Source: Caballeronia terrestris
GTDB lineage: Bacteria; Pseudomonadota; Gammaproteobacteria; Burkholderiales; Burkholderiaceae
Direction: 5' to 3'
DNA length: 64,000 nt
NCBI RefSeq assembly: GCF_001544515.1
Contig: NZ_FCOL02000027.1
Location: 1-64,000 of the forward strand
The first letter of the stretch is position 1. Each line of letters opens with the position of its first letter. The translations under genes and the position numbers were made by a program. Below the pieces are notes generated by a model. That model made no database searches. It was given only the letters and a program-made list of their open reading frames with translations, and was not told the origin of the DNA. Below, piece by piece: positions 15,425-24,343 of this stretch.

Positions 15425-17488
15425 TCAAAAGTCCTTGCAAAGACGCAGCGCGTCGTAGATCGCGCCGTGGATGTTGTGCATGGAGATGCAGTCGCCGACG
15501 CGAAACAGCAGGAAGCGTCCGTTGCCGAGTTCTTCGGAAAGCGACGGCTGCGGCTCCGATGCGAAGAGCTTGTGCACGTCGACCTGACCGAGGTTCAGCG
15601 ACTCCGGCTTCAGCTTCCAGTAGAGTTCGTCGTTGGGCGTGCTGCCGTTCTCGATCACCACCTGATCGACCGCCCGCTCTTCCTGCTCTTCCGTGTACTC
15701 GTTGCGGATCACGGCGATCTTCTTGCCGTCTTCCTCGTACACCTTGTCGAGCCAGTAGTTCGGCGTGTGGATCACGCCCTGTGCATACAGCCTGCGGTAG
15801 AAGATCGGGAATGTAGTGCCGCCGACATCGTCCGCGACCTTCACGTCCGGCGTCACGATCTCCACGTTCGAGCCGCGGCTCGCCATGAAATCGGCGACGC
15901 CTGCGCCCGCATGCGTGCTGACACCGTCGTAGACGAGCACGTTCTTGCCCGGCTCGACCTTGCCCGAGAGCACGTCCCATGCGCTGACCGCCAGGCCCTC
16001 TTCGACACCCCACGCCGGCACCTGCTGCGTGAACGCGGAGCCACCCGTCGCGAGCACGATGATGTCCGGCTTCTCGGCCATGATCATCTTGTCGTCGGCG
16101 GCGACGCCCAGGCGCCGGTCGACGCCCAGGCGCTTCGTCTCCATGTCGAACCAGCGTACGATGCCCGCCATCTGCTCGCGCTGCGGCGCCTTCGCGGCCA
16201 GCATGATCTGACCGCCGACGTAGTCGTTCTTCTCGAACAGCACGACATCGTGCCCACGCGACTTCGCCACGCGCGCCGCTTCCAATCCGGCCGGACCCGC
16301 GCCGACGACCACGACCTTGCGCTTCGGCCCGCGCGTCTTTTCGATCACATGCGGCATCGTCTCTTCGCGCGAGGTCGCGGCGTTCTGCACGCACAGCACG
16401 TCGAGGCCGTTGTACTGCCGATCGATGCAATAGTTCGCGCCGACGCACTGCTTGATCTCGTCCTCGCGGCCATCGCGGATCTTGATGACCATGTGCGGAT
16501 CGGCGATCTGCGCGCGCGTCATGCCGACCAGATCGACCATGCCGTTCGCGAGCAGCCGCTCGGCCTGACCCGCGTCGCGGATGCTTTGCGCGTGCATCAC
16601 CGGCAGCTTCACCACCGACTTGATGCCCGCTGCGAGATGCACGAACGGTTCGGGCGGCAACGCCATCGGCGGCATGCAGTTCGCGAGGGTATTGTGCGTA
16701 TCCGCGCCCGAACCGATCACGCCGACGTAATCGATCAAGCCCGACTCCGACATTGCCTGCGCGATCTCTTTCAGTTGCTCGTGATTGAGACCGTCTTCAT
16801 GGAATTCGTCGCCGCACATGCGCAGGCCGACGCAGAAATCCGCGCCCACCGCTTCACGCACGGCGTTCAACACTTCTGTGCCAAAGCGCAGACGGTTTTC
16901 CAGTGACCCGCCCCATTCGTCCGTGCGGAAGTTGGTACGCGGGCTCCAGAACTGGTCGATCAGATGCTGGTGAGCCGCCGAAATCTCGATGCCGTCCATG
17001 CCCGCGTCCTTCACGCGCTTCGCGGCCGTGGCGAAGTCGGCGATGATGCGGCGAATCTCTTCCACTTCGATGATCTTCGCGTTCCCGCGATGCACCGGCT
17101 CGCGCACGCCCGAAGGCGACATCAGATGCGGCCAGCTCTCGCCATGCCACGCGGAACGGCGGCCCATGTGCGTCGCCTGGATCATGATCTTCGCGCCATG
17201 ACGATGCATCGCTTCGGCGAGACGCGCGAGCGGATCGATGATCTTGTCGGTCGAGAGATTGACCGACTTCCACCAGCCTTGCGGGCTGTCGATCGATACC
17301 GGGCTCGAACCGCCGCACACGGCGAGGCCGACACCGCCCTTCGCCTTCTCTTCGTAGTAACGGATATAGCGGTCGCCCGGCAGGCCGCCCGGCTCCGCAT
17401 ACACCTCAGCGTGCGCGGTACTGACAATGCGGTTGCGCAGGGTCAGCTTGTTCAGCGTGAGAGGCTTGAAAAGGTTGGGGTAACGCAT
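15425..17488 (-). CDS. dgcA: Dimethylglycine demethylase, flavin/iron-sulfur subunit
   Basis: A 687-residue member of the old-yellow-enzyme / 2,4-dienoyl-CoA reductase family. An FMN TIM barrel (about 1-350; 'HGAKIMIQATHMGRRS', 'ISAAHQHLIDQFWSP') is followed by a 4Fe-4S cysteine cluster near 353-375 ('QCVGANYCIDRQ', 'LCVQNAAT') and an FAD/NAD(P)-binding domain ('VVVVGAGPAGLEAARVA'). This is the architecture of trimethylamine-dehydrogenase-like DgcA, which oxidises dimethylglycine. It starts MRYPNLFKPLTLN after CGAGGT. It sits 35 bp after the DUF5943 gene and 2 bp before dgcB. Confidence 0.93.
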   Translation of the reverse strand: MRYPNLFKPLTLNKLTLRNRIVSTAHAEVYAEPGGLPGDRYIRYYEEKAKGGVGLAVCGGSSPVSIDSPQGWWKSVNLSTDKIIDPLARLAEAMHRHGAKIMIQATHMGRRSAWHGESWPHLMSPSGVREPVHRGNAKIIEVEEIRRIIADFATAAKRVKDAGMDGIEISAAHQHLIDQFWSPRTNFRTDEWGGSLENRLRFGTEVLNAVREAVGADFCVGLRMCGDEFHEDGLNHEQLKEIAQAMSESGLIDYVGVIGSGADTHNTLANCMPPMALPPEPFVHLAAGIKSVVKLPVMHAQSIRDAGQAERLLANGMVDLVGMTRAQIADPHMVIKIRDGREDEIKQCVGANYCIDRQYNGLDVLCVQNAATSREETMPHVIEKTRGPKRKVVVVGAGPAGLEAARVAKSRGHDVVLFEKNDYVGGQIMLAAKAPQREQMAGIVRWFDMETKRLGVDRRLGVAADDKMIMAEKPDIIVLATGGSAFTQQVPAWGVEEGLAVSAWDVLSGKVEPGKNVLVYDGVSTHAGAGVADFMASRGSNVEIVTPDVKVADDVGGTTFPIFYRRLYAQGVIHTPNYWLDKVYEEDGKKIAVIRNEYTEEQEERAVDQVVIENGSTPNDELYWKLKPESLNLGQVDVHKLFASEPQPSLSEELGNGRFLLFRVGDCISMHNIHGAIYDALRLCKDF

Positions 17489-17523
17489 CGCGATCGACCT
17501 CGGAATGGATATGCTTTACGCGC

Positions 17524-18060
17524 TTAGGACGCGAGCGGCGACACTTCGAACACGCAGTGGTCGTGCCCTTCGGCGGCGCACTGCGTTTCGATGGAATGCG
17601 AACGCGGGCCCTTCTTCGCTTCAGGCGCGGCCGTGTCGTTCACCCAGTCCATCGCGCCCGCGAACCAGCCCGCGAACATGTAGCAGAGCTTGCCCTGCTT
17701 GCCCGGCTGCGCGAGCACGAACGACGAGTTGTGCAGTTCGATGCGCGCATGCGAAGTCGAGGGATCGGATTCGACGATCGTGAAGATGCCCCAGCCGCGT
17801 TGCGACAGGCGCTTCAGGTAGTGCTCGAACACGGCCATGCCGGTCAAGCCATGCTGCTTCGCTTCCTTGTCGCACCAGTGATACGCGGACTTGTAGCCGG
17901 CCTTGTAGAGGATCTCGGCGTAGGCGTCTCGGCCGAGCGCTTCCTCGACCGCCGTGTGGTTGTTCGTGAAGAAGTGGCGCGGCACGTAGAGCATCGGCAG
18001 CGCGTCGGTGGTCCAGACGCCGGTGTTCGGATCGACGTCGATAGGCAGTTGGGGTTGCAT
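17524..18060 (-). CDS. DUF5943 / 4-vinyl-reductase-like protein of the betaine cluster
   Basis: A 178-residue soluble protein. It resembles the DUF5943 family, a relative of the V4R (4-vinyl reductase) small-ligand domain. Visible features are the C-terminal 'CAAEGHDHCVFEVSPL' cysteine/histidine cluster, typical of V4R-fold proteins, and 'HNSSFVLA' with 'MFAGWFAGAMDWV' in the core. An equivalent gene precedes dgcA in Pseudomonas (PA5397 by memory), function unknown. It lies 28 bp after the dipeptidase-like gene and 35 bp before dgcA, so it is co-transcribed. A metal or cofactor-handling or assembly role for the demethylases is only a guess. Confidence 0.8.
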   Translation of the reverse strand: MQPQLPIDVDPNTGVWTTDALPMLYVPRHFFTNNHTAVEEALGRDAYAEILYKAGYKSAYHWCDKEAKQHGLTGMAVFEHYLKRLSQRGWGIFTIVESDPSTSHARIELHNSSFVLAQPGKQGKLCYMFAGWFAGAMDWVNDTAAPEAKKGPRSHSIETQCAAEGHDHCVFEVSPLAS

Positions 18061-18088
18061 CGTGAGGGTCCTTTTTATATTGGGTCGA

Positions 18089-19060
18089 TCAGACGTTCCA
18101 GACTTCGCCGAATACGCGCAGCCAGTTCTCGCCCATCACCTTCTTGATGCGCGACTCGCTCCAGCCCGCCTTCTGCATCGCGGCGGTGAGGTTCGGGAAC
18201 TCGCCGATCGTGCGGATGCCTTCCGGATTCACGACCTTGCCGAAGTTCGTCAGACGGCGATAGCGGCCCTTGTCGTGCGTGATCCAGTCGAAGAATTCGG
18301 TGGAATAGCCTTGCGTGAAATCGGTGCCGATGCCCACCTTGTCTTCGCCGATCACATTGATCACATAGTCGATGGCTTCGAGGTAGTCGTCGACATTCGC
18401 ATCGGCGCCGCGCTTCAGGAACGGCGAGAACATCGTCACGCCGACGAAGCCGTTCGCATCGGCGATCTCCTTGAGCTGTTCATCCGACTTGTTGCGCGGA
18501 TGCTCCTTCAAACCTGACGGGCAGCAGTGCGAGTACGTGACCGGCACCTTCGAACAGGCGATCGCGTCCGACGACGTCTTCGCGCCAACGTGCGACAGAT
18601 CGACGAGAATGCCGACGCGGTTCATCTCCTGAATCACTTCGCGGCCATAGCCGGAGAGGCCGCCATCCGCTTCATAACAGCCGGTGCCGACGAGATTCTG
18701 CGTGTTGTAGCAAAGCTGCACCACGTTCACGCCGAGTTCCTTGAACACTTCGATATAGCCGAGGTTGTCCTCGAACGCATACGAGTTCTGGAAGCCGAAG
18801 ATGATGCCGGTCTTGTTTTCCTTCTTCGCGCGCAGGATGTCGTCGGCGGTGCGCACGAGCGTGAGGATCTCGCTGTACTCGCGGATCTGCTGCTTCATTT
18901 CAGCGATGTTGTCGATGGTCTTCTGAAAGTCTTCCCAGACCGACACCGTGCAGTTCACCGCCGTCACGCCGCCCTTTCTCATGTCCTCGAACACCGAGCG
19001 CTCGAACTTCGAAATGTTCAGGCCGTCGATGATGATGCTGTCGTCGTGCAGGTTGCTCAT
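18089..19060 (-). CDS. Peptidase M19 (membrane dipeptidase)-like protein with altered zinc site
   Basis: A 323-residue TIM-barrel protein of the renal dipeptidase family. The His ligands equivalent to human H198 and H219 are kept (H157 in VDLSHVG, H178 in VTYSHCC), as is the catalytic Asp in 'GIGTDFTQ'. The HxD pair is Leu14/Ile16 in DGLNISKFE, and the bridging Glu is Gln91 in GFQNSYAF. Three of five canonical dizinc ligands are thus replaced, so ordinary dipeptide hydrolysis is doubtful. Starts at 19060 after GGAG. It sits 17 bp behind glyA and before the DUF5943 gene, as a similarly placed gene does in Pseudomonas betaine clusters. True substrate unknown; perhaps an amidohydrolase step or structural role. 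Confidence 0.85.
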   Translation of the reverse strand: MSNLHDDSIIIDGLNISKFERSVFEDMRKGGVTAVNCTVSVWEDFQKTIDNIAEMKQQIREYSEILTLVRTADDILRAKKENKTGIIFGFQNSYAFEDNLGYIEVFKELGVNVVQLCYNTQNLVGTGCYEADGGLSGYGREVIQEMNRVGILVDLSHVGAKTSSDAIACSKVPVTYSHCCPSGLKEHPRNKSDEQLKEIADANGFVGVTMFSPFLKRGADANVDDYLEAIDYVINVIGEDKVGIGTDFTQGYSTEFFDWITHDKGRYRRLTNFGKVVNPEGIRTIGEFPNLTAAMQKAGWSESRIKKVMGENWLRVFGEVWNV

Positions 19061-19077
19061 CTGTAGCTCCAGAGTTC

Positions 19078-20352
19078 TCAGTAGATGGGGAAGCGTTCGC
19101 ACAGCGCGAAGATTTCGCGGCGCACGCGTTGTTCTGTAGCGGCGTGGCCCTCGGGATGGTCACGCAGCGAATCGAAGACTTCGACGATCAGGCGCCCGAT
19201 GTCGCGGAACTCGTTCACGCCGAAGCCGCGCGTCGTGCCAGCGGGCGTGCCCAGGCGAACGCCGGACGTGACGGTCGGCTTCTCGGTATCGAACGGAATG
19301 CCGTTCTTGTTGCAGGTGATGCCCGCGCGTTCCAGCGCCTGCTCCACCTGATTGCCCTTCAGGCCCTTCGGACGCAGATCGACGAGCAGCAAATGGTTGT
19401 CGGTGCCGCCCGTCACGAGATCGGCGCCGCCTTGTTTCAGCACGTCGCCGAGTGCCTGCGCGTTGGCAAGCACGTTATCGATGTAAGTCTTGAAGCCCGG
19501 CTGCAGCGCTTCGCCGAACGCGACGGCCTTGCCCGCGATCACATGCATCAGCGGACCGCCTTGCAGACCGGGGAACACGGCCGAGTTGATCTTCTTCGCG
19601 ATGTCTTCGTCGTTGGTGAGCACGAAGCCGCCGCGCGGGCCACGCAAAGTCTTGTGCGTGGTCGACGTCACGACGTGCGCATGCTCGACCGGATTCTGAT
19701 GGCGCCCCGCAGCGATGATCCCGGCGATGTGCGCCATGTCGACCATCAGCCTCGCGCCGGCGTTGTCGGCGATCTGGCGCAGGCGCGCGAAGTCGAGCTT
19801 GCGCGGATAGGCGGAGAATCCCGCGATTAACAGCGACGGCTTGTGCTGTTGCGCGAGTTCCTCGATCTGGTCGTAGTCGATCAGCATCGTGTCGCGGTTC
19901 ACGCCGTACTGCACCGCGTTGAACCACTTGCCGGAAAGCGCGGGCTTCGCACCGTGCGTCAGATGCCCGCCCGCATCGAGCGACATTCCGAGAATAGTGT
20001 CGCCCGGCTTGGCAAGCGCGAGCATCACGGCGCCGTTCGCCTGCGCGCCCGAATGCGGCTGCACGTTCGCAAACTTCGCGTCGAAGAGCTGCTTGATACG
20101 ATCGATCGCGAGCGTTTCGACTTCATCGACGAATTCGCAGCCGCCGTAATAGCGCTTGCCCGGATAGCCTTCCGCATATTTGTTCGTCAGCACCGAACCC
20201 TGAGCTTCGAGCACCGCGCGCGACACGATGTTTTCCGACGCGATCAATTCGACTTGCGACTGCTGGCGTTCGAGTTCCTTCAGCACGGCGCCGCGTACCG
20301 AGGCGTCGCGCGTCGCCAGAGACTCTTCAAAAAAAGGATTCGGATTCGACAT
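19078..20352 (-). CDS. glyA: Serine hydroxymethyltransferase (betaine-cluster copy)
   Basis: A 424-residue PLP enzyme interconverting glycine + 5,10-methylene-THF and serine + THF. Family signatures are '[17 protein letters not shown]', the PLP-lysine motif '[16 protein letters not shown]' and '[10 protein letters not shown]'-type '[12 protein letters not shown]'. It is the first gene of the betaine run and ends 17 bp before the dipeptidase-like gene. It would turn glycine and one-carbon units from sarcosine into serine, as glyA1 does in pseudomonads. A second, housekeeping glyA is expected elsewhere in the genome (inference). The ATG at 20352 is preceded by GGAGG/GAGG. Confidence 0.95.
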   Translation of the reverse strand: MSNPNPFFEESLATRDASVRGAVLKELERQQSQVELIASENIVSRAVLEAQGSVLTNKYAEGYPGKRYYGGCEFVDEVETLAIDRIKQLFDAKFANVQPHSGAQANGAVMLALAKPGDTILGMSLDAGGHLTHGAKPALSGKWFNAVQYGVNRDTMLIDYDQIEELAQQHKPSLLIAGFSAYPRKLDFARLRQIADNAGARLMVDMAHIAGIIAAGRHQNPVEHAHVVTSTTHKTLRGPRGGFVLTNDEDIAKKINSAVFPGLQGGPLMHVIAGKAVAFGEALQPGFKTYIDNVLANAQALGDVLKQGGADLVTGGTDNHLLLVDLRPKGLKGNQVEQALERAGITCNKNGIPFDTEKPTVTSGVRLGTPAGTTRGFGVNEFRDIGRLIVEVFDSLRDHPEGHAATEQRVRREIFALCERFPIY

Positions 20353-20764
20353 GAGGGAGGTCCGTGGTCAGGAAAATGGATCGTTTCCGAGGCGCCGGTC
20401 GTGGCCTTGAAGGCCTTTCGTTACCGCGCTTCGATTGCGTCTATTCTTGATCCACGCCCCGCGCGTCAATTTACGAATTCAGACGCGTTCTTGGCCTTTT
20501 CCGACATGGGCGTCTGTTTTCGACAAGTGGCGTGCCGCGATTTGAGGTATCGGCAATGTGTTTGAAACGCGCACTGCACTGCGGCGGAGCGTGCGTGCTT
20601 TTAAAACGTGCGTTCTCTATTTCGTTGCCCCAGAGCCGGGCGCGCTTGACCCGGCGGCTCAGGGTTTAGCCTTATGGCACGCTAGTTGCAATCGTCATCA
20701 AATGCGTAATCCGCTGCTCCCCACGGCGGACTCCAACTATAGATTCCAAGGAATCACGGCCCCC
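20353..20764. promoter_or_regulatory. Divergent control region between glyA operon and GbdR-type regulator
   Basis: A 412-bp gap without a convincing gene. It contains an approximate direct repeat, TTTTCCGACATGGGCG (from 20497) and TTTTCGACAAGTGGCG (from 20517), placed for control of glyA; it is only loosely like the TTGCGAC boxes and the period is 19-20 bp. A perfect dyad, GATTCC-AA-GGAATC (20742-20755), stands 9 bases before the regulator's ATG and overlaps its AAGGA ribosome site. A possible alternative start for the regulator is the ATG at 20702. Confidence 0.45.
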
Positions 20765-21772
20765 ATGTCCCCCGATCGCACGGCGTCGCTGTCGCATTTC
20801 GCTTTCATGCCGCTACCCAACTTCACGATGATCGCGTTCACCAACGCCATCGAAGTGCTGCGCATGGCGAACTATCTGACAGGGCAGCCGCTGTATCGAT
20901 GGTCGATCGTCAGTCCCGAAGGCGGACCGGTCACGGCGAGCAACGGCTTGTCCGTCGATACCGGCCCGGTCGATTGCGTCGGACAGCCGGATATCGTGTT
21001 CGTGGTGGGCGGCATCGACGTGCAGCGGGAGACCACGCCCGCGCACCTCGTGGCGCTGCGCCGCTTCGCGCGGACGGGCAGCGTGCTCGGCAGTCTTTGC
21101 ACCGGAACGTATGCGCTCGCGCGCGCCGGCTTGCTCGCGGGCTACGCGTGCGCGATCCATTGGGAGAACATGTCGGCGCTCAAGGAAGAGTTTCCGGACA
21201 CGCGTTTTCTGAAGGAGTTGTTCGTCGTCGATCGCGACCGGGTGACTTGTACCGGCGGCGTCGCGCCGCTCGACATGATGCTGAACCTGATTGCCGCGCG
21301 CGTCGGCACGGCGCGGGTAACGCAGATCGCGGAGCAGTTCATCGTCGAACACGTTCGCGATACCAGCGCGCAGCAGCGCATGCCGCTCGTCGCACGCTTG
21401 GGATCGGCGAACAAGTCGCTATTCGAAGTGATCTCGCTGATGGAGAACAACATCGAAGAGCCGCTTTCGCGCGAAGAACTCGCGCGGCTCGCGGGGATGT
21501 CGCAGCGGCAGTTGCAGCGGATCTTCCGGGAGCATCTCGGCATGACGCCTACTCATTATTACCTGACATTGCGTTTGCGCCGTGCGCGCGAACTGCTGCT
21601 GCAAACCGATATGTCGATCATGCATATCACGATGGCTTGCGGCTTTCAGTCGGCTTGCCACTTCTCGAAGAGCTATCGCGATGCGTTCGGTACGGCGCCT
21701 ACCCGCGAGCGCAGGAAGCAGGCGCCATCGCTTGCTTCGGTGCCTGCGGGCGGCGGTCTGCGCGTCGCCTGA
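20765..21772 (+). CDS. gbdR: GbdR-type GlxA-family activator of betaine catabolism
   Basis: A 335-residue DJ-1/PfpI-AraC regulator. The N-terminal ligand domain includes 'FVVGGIDVQ' and the elbow 'GSLCTGTYALARAGLL' with Cys. The C-terminal AraC domain includes 'LSREELARLAGMSQRQLQRI', 'LRLRRARELLLQ' and 'CGFQSACHFSKSYR'. Its place, divergent from glyA and the gbc/dgc genes, matches GbdR, which responds to glycine betaine and dimethylglycine in Pseudomonas. The ATG at 20765 gives the usual family length; an in-frame ATG at 20702 would add 21 residues. Candidate targets are the glyA run, the binding protein at 8001 and the porin at 1344. Convergent with hpnB (10 bp apart). Confidence 0.85.
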   Translation: MSPDRTASLSHFAFMPLPNFTMIAFTNAIEVLRMANYLTGQPLYRWSIVSPEGGPVTASNGLSVDTGPVDCVGQPDIVFVVGGIDVQRETTPAHLVALRRFARTGSVLGSLCTGTYALARAGLLAGYACAIHWENMSALKEEFPDTRFLKELFVVDRDRVTCTGGVAPLDMMLNLIAARVGTARVTQIAEQFIVEHVRDTSAQQRMPLVARLGSANKSLFEVISLMENNIEEPLSREELARLAGMSQRQLQRIFREHLGMTPTHYYLTLRLRRARELLLQTDMSIMHITMACGFQSACHFSKSYRDAFGTAPTRERRKQAPSLASVPAGGGLRVA

Positions 21773-21782
21773 AGCGCACGCT

Positions 21783-22985
21783 TCAGGAGCCTTCCCGCGT
21801 CGGCGCCTGCACGCGCGCCTTCCACTGACCGCCCTTGCCGCGCCAATAACGCACGGCCGAGCCGATCGTCGCGCTGACGTAGAACAGCGCCACGAGCGGC
21901 AACAGCGGCGCCCACAGCAACGAACGGCGGTAGTAGCGCAGCATCGGCGCATAGACAATGCACATCAGCGCCCACGCGACGCATGCGGGCCACGCGCGGC
22001 CGCCGAGCCACAGGGCGAGCACCGGCGGCACGAGATAGATCAGCACCATCCCGGCAACGGTCCCCGCGAGCAGCCACGACGAGTAGCGCAACTGCGTGAA
22101 CGCCGTGCGCGCGATCATGTTCCAGATCTCGCGCCAGTCGTCATAGGGGCGCAGCGACTCGCTGCGCCCGGCGAGATCGAGCCGGATCGGCCGGGCATCG
22201 CCGCGTCCGTCGCGATGCTTGAGACGCGCGGCGAGACTGCAATCGTCGATGAGTTCGCCCCGGATCGATTCGATGCCGCCCGCCTCTTCCAGCGCCGAGC
22301 GCCGCACCATCATGCAGCCGCCGGCGGCGCCCGCGGTCGGCTTCTTCACGTCGCCGACCCACGAGAACGGATAGAGCTTGGCGAAGAAGAACACGAACGC
22401 GGGAATCAGCGCCTTCTCCCACAGCGAATCGCAACGCAGCCGCACCATCAGCGAGACGAGGTCGCGATCCTCGAGAATCGCGCGCGCGACGAGTTGCGTC
22501 GCGGCATCGGCGGGATGGTGGATGTCGGCGTCGGTGAGCAGCAGGAAGTCGGCGGGAATGCCGAGCTTCTCGATCGCGCCGATGCCTTGCGACTGCGCCC
22601 ACACCTTGCCCGACCAGCCGGGCGGCAGCGGCTCGGCGGCGAGCACAGTCAGGCGGTCTTCGAGGCCGAGCGCGCGCGCGGCGGACTGGGCGGCGTCGGC
22701 GGTGCCGTCGGTGCTGTGGTCGTCGACGACGACCACGCGGAACGATCCCGCGTAGTCCTGCTTCAGCAGCGAGCCGACCGCCCGGCCGATCGCGTCGGCT
22801 TCGTTGCGCGCGGGCACGACGGCGACGAGCGCCGGCCACGCGCCGCGGCGCGCGATCTCGGCTTGACCGACGGCGTGCAGGGTGGTGTCGGAGAGCGGCG
22901 CGGCGGGCTGCACGCGCCAGAAGCCGCCGCGCGCGAACACAAGCACGAGCCAGATGAGAAGCGAAAGCCAGGCGATCAATAACAT
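21783..22985 (-). CDS. hpnB: Hopene-associated glycosyltransferase HpnB
   Basis: A 400-residue inner-membrane family-2 glycosyltransferase. An N-terminal hydrophobic helix (MLLIAWLSLLIWLVLVFA) precedes the GT-A domain with 'VVPARNEADAIGRAVGSLL', 'VVVDDHSTDGTAD' and the DxD-like 'LLTDADIHHP'. C-terminal membrane helices lie about 300-385. This is the HpnB pattern found in hopanoid loci. Start at 22985 excludes a basic upstream extension; the ribosome site there is weak. It is divergent from ispH-hpnH. The sugar acceptor is presumed to be a hopanoid tail intermediate, but the reaction of HpnB is not firmly established. Confidence 0.88.
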   Translation of the reverse strand: MLLIAWLSLLIWLVLVFARGGFWRVQPAAPLSDTTLHAVGQAEIARRGAWPALVAVVPARNEADAIGRAVGSLLKQDYAGSFRVVVVDDHSTDGTADAAQSAARALGLEDRLTVLAAEPLPPGWSGKVWAQSQGIGAIEKLGIPADFLLLTDADIHHPADAATQLVARAILEDRDLVSLMVRLRCDSLWEKALIPAFVFFFAKLYPFSWVGDVKKPTAGAAGGCMMVRRSALEEAGGIESIRGELIDDCSLAARLKHRDGRGDARPIRLDLAGRSESLRPYDDWREIWNMIARTAFTQLRYSSWLLAGTVAGMVLIYLVPPVLALWLGGRAWPACVAWALMCIVYAPMLRYYRRSLLWAPLLPLVALFYVSATIGSAVRYWRGKGGQWKARVQAPTREGS

Positions 22986-23215
22986 GATGGATGGGTCTTC
23001 GACTAAACGGGGTTGTACGGCGATTACGATTCGCGCGGACGGAGTTTGGACCGCCGCAACGCAGCAAAAGGGCCACTCCGGGCCGGAACGCCGCACAGTC
23101 TACCGGTTTATTGCACTTTTCCGCTTTGGAGGAAATTGTCTCAAACCCCGCTCTGCGGCCCGCCCAGCACGCCCTTCCAAGCATCCTAAAAGCGAACGAG
23201 TTAGAATACGCGGTC

Positions 23216-23307
23216 AACTTCGACGCGAAGTTTGAACGATTCATTTCTTAATTACCGAACGTTTCCGTGAGTCCGTCAATCGCCCTACAAGTTGACGTGA
23301 CGGACTC
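23216..23307 (+). promoter_or_regulatory. Structured leader / operator upstream of ispH
   Basis: In the 384-bp hpnB-ispH gap, one hairpin is AACTTCG-ACG-CGAAGTT (23216-23232). A second, stronger dyad is GAGTCCGTCA (23269-23278) with TGACGGACTC (23298-23307), a perfect 10-bp inverted repeat with a 19-base spacer. A competing dyad, CGTCAA (23274-23279) with TTGACG (23292-23297), shares its left arm. The larger repeat ends 62 bases before the ispH ATG. Alternative RNA folding or a dimer-binding operator are both possible. The rest of the gap shows nothing definite. Confidence 0.5.
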
Positions 23308-23369
23308 GACGGCCTGACGCGATGCGTCGGGTCCACTCGAAACCCGCGCCAGTCGGAGTTCGCCCGAAT

Positions 23370-24332
23370 ATGCGTATCATCCTTGCTCAACCCCGCGGCT
23401 TTTGTGCGGGCGTAGTCCGCGCGATCGAAATCGTCGATCGCGCGCTCGAACGGCATGGCGCGCCCGTCTACGTGCGCCATGAGATCGTTCACAACCGGCA
23501 CGTCGTCGATAACTTGCGGAACAAGGGCGCACGTTTCGTCGAAGAACTCGACGAAGTGCCGCACGGCGCGGTCGCGATCTTCAGCGCGCACGGCGTCGCG
23601 CAGACGGTCGAGGCGGACGCCCAGGCGCGCGGACTCGACGTGCTCGATGCCACCTGCCCGCTCGTGACGAAGGTTCACGTGCAGGGGCGCCAGTATGTGT
23701 CGCAAGGGCGCACGCTGATTTTGATCGGCCACGCGGGGCATCCGGAAGTGGAAGGCACGATCGGCCAGATTCCCGGCAAGGTCGTGCTCGTACAGAGCGA
23801 GGCCGAAGTCGCAACGCTCGAACTGCCGGTCGATACGCCCGTCGCGTACGTCACGCAAACCACGCTTTCCGTCGACGACACGCGCGGCATCATCGACGCG
23901 CTGCAGCGCCGCTTCACCGATATCGTCGGCCCCGATACGCGCGACATCTGCTACGCGACGCAAAACCGCCAGGCCGCCGTGCGCGAGCTGTCGACCCAGG
24001 TGCAAGTGCTGCTCGTCGTCGGCGCCACCAACAGTTCCAACTCGAATCGCTTGCGCGAGATCGGTGCCGAAAGCGGCGTGCCGAGCTACCTCGTCGCGGA
24101 CGGCTCGGAAGTGAAGCCGGAGTGGTTTGCGAACGCGCAGACCGTCGGCATTACCGCGGGCGCATCGGCGCCCGAGGAAATGGTCAACCATGTCATCGAC
24201 GCCCTGCGCGCGTTCGGCCACGTCGAAGTCTCGACGATGGACGGCCGCGAAGAGAAGGTCGAATTCAAATTGCCCGCGAAGCTGACGCAACCGCTTGCCG
24301 CGGTCGATGCCACAGCCGCACGCCAAGAATAA
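23370..24332 (+). CDS. ispH: 4-hydroxy-3-methylbut-2-enyl diphosphate reductase (hopanoid-locus copy)
   Basis: A 320-residue 4Fe-4S enzyme making IPP and DMAPP in the MEP pathway. Cluster cysteines are C12 (GFCAGV), C95 (DATCPLV) and C193 (DICYATQ), with the conserved 'SAHGV' and 'TNSSNSNRL' segments. The ATG at 23370 ([15 protein letters not shown]) is the family start; sixteen in-frame residues upstream are not conserved. It is followed 11 bp later by hpnH, so it is the isoprenoid-supply copy tied to hopanoids; a housekeeping ispH is expected elsewhere (inference). The leader holds the hairpins at 23216-23307. Confidence 0.95.
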   Translation: MRIILAQPRGFCAGVVRAIEIVDRALERHGAPVYVRHEIVHNRHVVDNLRNKGARFVEELDEVPHGAVAIFSAHGVAQTVEADAQARGLDVLDATCPLVTKVHVQGRQYVSQGRTLILIGHAGHPEVEGTIGQIPGKVVLVQSEAEVATLELPVDTPVAYVTQTTLSVDDTRGIIDALQRRFTDIVGPDTRDICYATQNRQAAVRELSTQVQVLLVVGATNSSNSNRLREIGAESGVPSYLVADGSEVKPEWFANAQTVGITAGASAPEEMVNHVIDALRAFGHVEVSTMDGREEKVEFKLPAKLTQPLAAVDATAARQE

Positions 24333-24343
24333 GGAGCACGCAC

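Noticed and set aside
13911-16906. Long + strand frames opposite dgcB and dgcA
   Set aside because: Both overlap well-supported genes in full and lack start signals or domains.
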